Source: Lutibacter sp. (GTDB lineage: Bacteria; Bacteroidota; Bacteroidia; Flavobacteriales; Flavobacteriaceae). From it: a stretch of DNA of 7,146 bases. Positions 6,437 through 7,146 of the stretch are shown here, in pieces. Position 1 is the stretch's first letter. Each line of letters begins with the position of its first letter. The stretch spans positions 1 through 7,146 of the forward strand of contig JASMME010000017.1 of NCBI GenBank assembly GCA_030748365.1. The letters are read 5' to 3'. Below the pieces are notes generated by a model. That model saw only the letters and a program-made list of their open reading frames with translations, searched no databases and had not been told where the DNA came from. The translations under genes and the position numbers were made by a program.

Positions 6437-6464
6437 TTTCAGGCCAATAAAACAAGCACTTTTC

Positions 6465-6851
6465 TCAGTTGTAGATACTTGGCAGCATTAGTTGGAATGG
6501 GGGGATATACACCTTAAACAGCCGTGAAGAAGAAAAATGAACCATTTTGTAAAAGCCCTTCATGGCTCCAATAGGGGAGGTAATCATACAGGTTGATTTG
6601 TAGGTGTGTGTTTCTGTGGGTTTTAAAACGGGCTTTTTGCCGATAACACCCGCTCCTTCGATAATTTCTGTGTGATTCAGCGAGTCAAAGATACGCCAGT
6701 GGCGTTCTAGCAATTGTACGGTTTCGTTGCTTTGGTTCTCAATGGTTACCTGATACCGAAAACCGAAAAACAAACGGTAGTTCCTGTAAATCGTTCCTTC
6801 AAAATTAGTAATGACGGAGATTTTGATACCATGTGTGATTTTTTGAACCAT
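6465..6851 (-). CDS. apaG: ApaG family protein (Co2+/Mg2+ efflux-associated, FnIII-like)
   Basis: Small single-domain beta-sandwich protein of the ApaG (DUF525) family. Enterobacterial ApaG/CorD was linked genetically to cobalt and magnesium efflux, but its biochemical role is not settled. The 128 residues show the family pattern throughout: FFGFRYQVTIENQS (about 28-41), VQLLERHWRIFDS (45-57), EGAGVIGKKPVLKPTE (65-80), Y.S.C.ITSPIGAMKGFYKM (about 84-103) and a closing FKVYIPPFQLMLP (111-123). I start at the ATG at 6851, which gives the usual MVQKIT.GIKISV beginning and a typical 128-residue length; a TTG two codons upstream (6857) would add only two residues. The gene follows the T9SS plug-like gene after 48 bases, so the two are probably co-transcribed. 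Minus-strand TAGATTTG (6882-6875) matches a -7 element, but I see no well-spaced -33 partner. Confidence 0.95.
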   Translation of the reverse strand: MVQKITHGIKISVITNFEGTIYRNYRLFFGFRYQVTIENQSNETVQLLERHWRIFDSLNHTEIIEGAGVIGKKPVLKPTETHTYKSTCMITSPIGAMKGFYKMVHFSSSRLFKVYIPPFQLMLPSIYN

Positions 6852-6899
6852 AGCCAATGATTTGATAATCAGACCAAATCTACAAAATTTATATCAAAT

Positions 6900-7146
6900 T
6901 TAAGGATTGATGATTGTTGAACTGCCCTGTCCAAGTCCTATAACACGGGTGTAGCGCGCACCAAATTTCCGGTAATAAACAATAACGGTATACTGATTTT
7001 CCGTTTGGTAATGAGAACCGCTGATTTGAAAATTCCGAATATCGCCATCGCTTGATTTGCTTACGTAGCGATAATTGTAGAAGCCTTGTTTTAATAATAT
7101 TGCTTTCCGGTAAGAACCTGTTTCGGCATGGTATGCCATCTTGTTT
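6900..7146 (-). CDS. DUF5103 / type IX secretion system plug-like protein, C-terminal fragment
   Basis: The last 82 or so residues of a larger protein whose start lies beyond the right edge. The frame is open to 7146, so the Met at 7139 is internal. The visible part has the C-terminal signature of the Bacteroidota DUF5103 family, now named after the type IX secretion 'plug' protein: a beta-rich domain with LLKQGFYNYRYV, GSHYQTENQYTVIVYYRKFGARYTRVIGL and a short tail to INP. In Flavobacterium johnsoniae, Plug occupies the periplasmic side of the giant SprA translocon in one of its states. Whether this copy plays that role cannot be judged from the fragment, since some genomes carry related paralogues. 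Position directly before apaG is, from memory, a common arrangement in Flavobacteriia. Stop codon TAA at 6902-6900. Confidence 0.82.
   Translation of the reverse strand, partial: NKMAYHAETGSYRKAILLKQGFYNYRYVSKSSDGDIRNFQISGSHYQTENQYTVIVYYRKFGARYTRVIGLGQGSSTIINP

Noticed and set aside
6895..6902. Minus-strand TAAATTTG at the plug-like gene's stop codon as an apaG promoter
   Set aside because: It matches the -7 consensus, but no TTG lies at a suitable upstream distance and the region is AT-rich enough to yield such matches by chance. The nearby TAGATTTG (6882-6875) has the same problem.

Overview
The window reads as a piece of the core chromosome of a Bacteroidota bacterium, most likely of the Flavobacteriia. 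The reasons are the gene families and their neighbourhoods: a VanZ-like protein beside a TonB with the Bacteroidota-style FPGC motif, ApaG beside a type IX secretion 'plug' (DUF5103) protein, weak Shine-Dalgarno sequences, and a promoter matching the Bacteroidota -33/-7 consensus (TTTG ... TAnnTTTG). I see no mobile elements, RNA genes or CRISPR arrays. No stretch longer than 300 bases lacks a gene.

Layout. (1) 2-1125, plus strand: the 3' part of a VanZ-family membrane protein, then a TonB-type energy transducer, closed by a hairpin terminator at about 1145-1178. (2) 1254-4547, plus strand: a promoter followed by a tight three-gene operon. It holds a deoxyribose-phosphate aldolase of the eukaryote-like DERA type, a complete aldehyde dehydrogenase, and a short aldehyde-dehydrogenase-like protein with no catalytic domain. 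(3) 4616-4645: a perfect palindromic, probably bidirectional, terminator between convergent genes. (4) 4680-7146, minus strand: pruA (glutamate-semialdehyde dehydrogenase), apaG, and the C-terminal end of a DUF5103/T9SS plug-like protein running off the window edge.

How the genes fit together. DeoC splits deoxyribose-5-phosphate into glyceraldehyde-3-phosphate and acetaldehyde, and the adjacent dehydrogenase is well placed to oxidise the acetaldehyde to acetate. The most interesting point is the second dehydrogenase-like protein. Together the two (487 + 287 residues) resemble a bacterial ALDH16 protein cut in two: a catalytic ALDH, plus a C-terminal Rossmann/flap domain with no active site. 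The catalytic protein lacks the usual last beta strand of the family, while the partner ends in a segment resembling that strand, so the two probably form an obligate hetero-complex. pruA is a third ALDH-fold gene but belongs to proline catabolism and is transcribed towards the operon. The sequence gives no sign that it is functionally linked to it.
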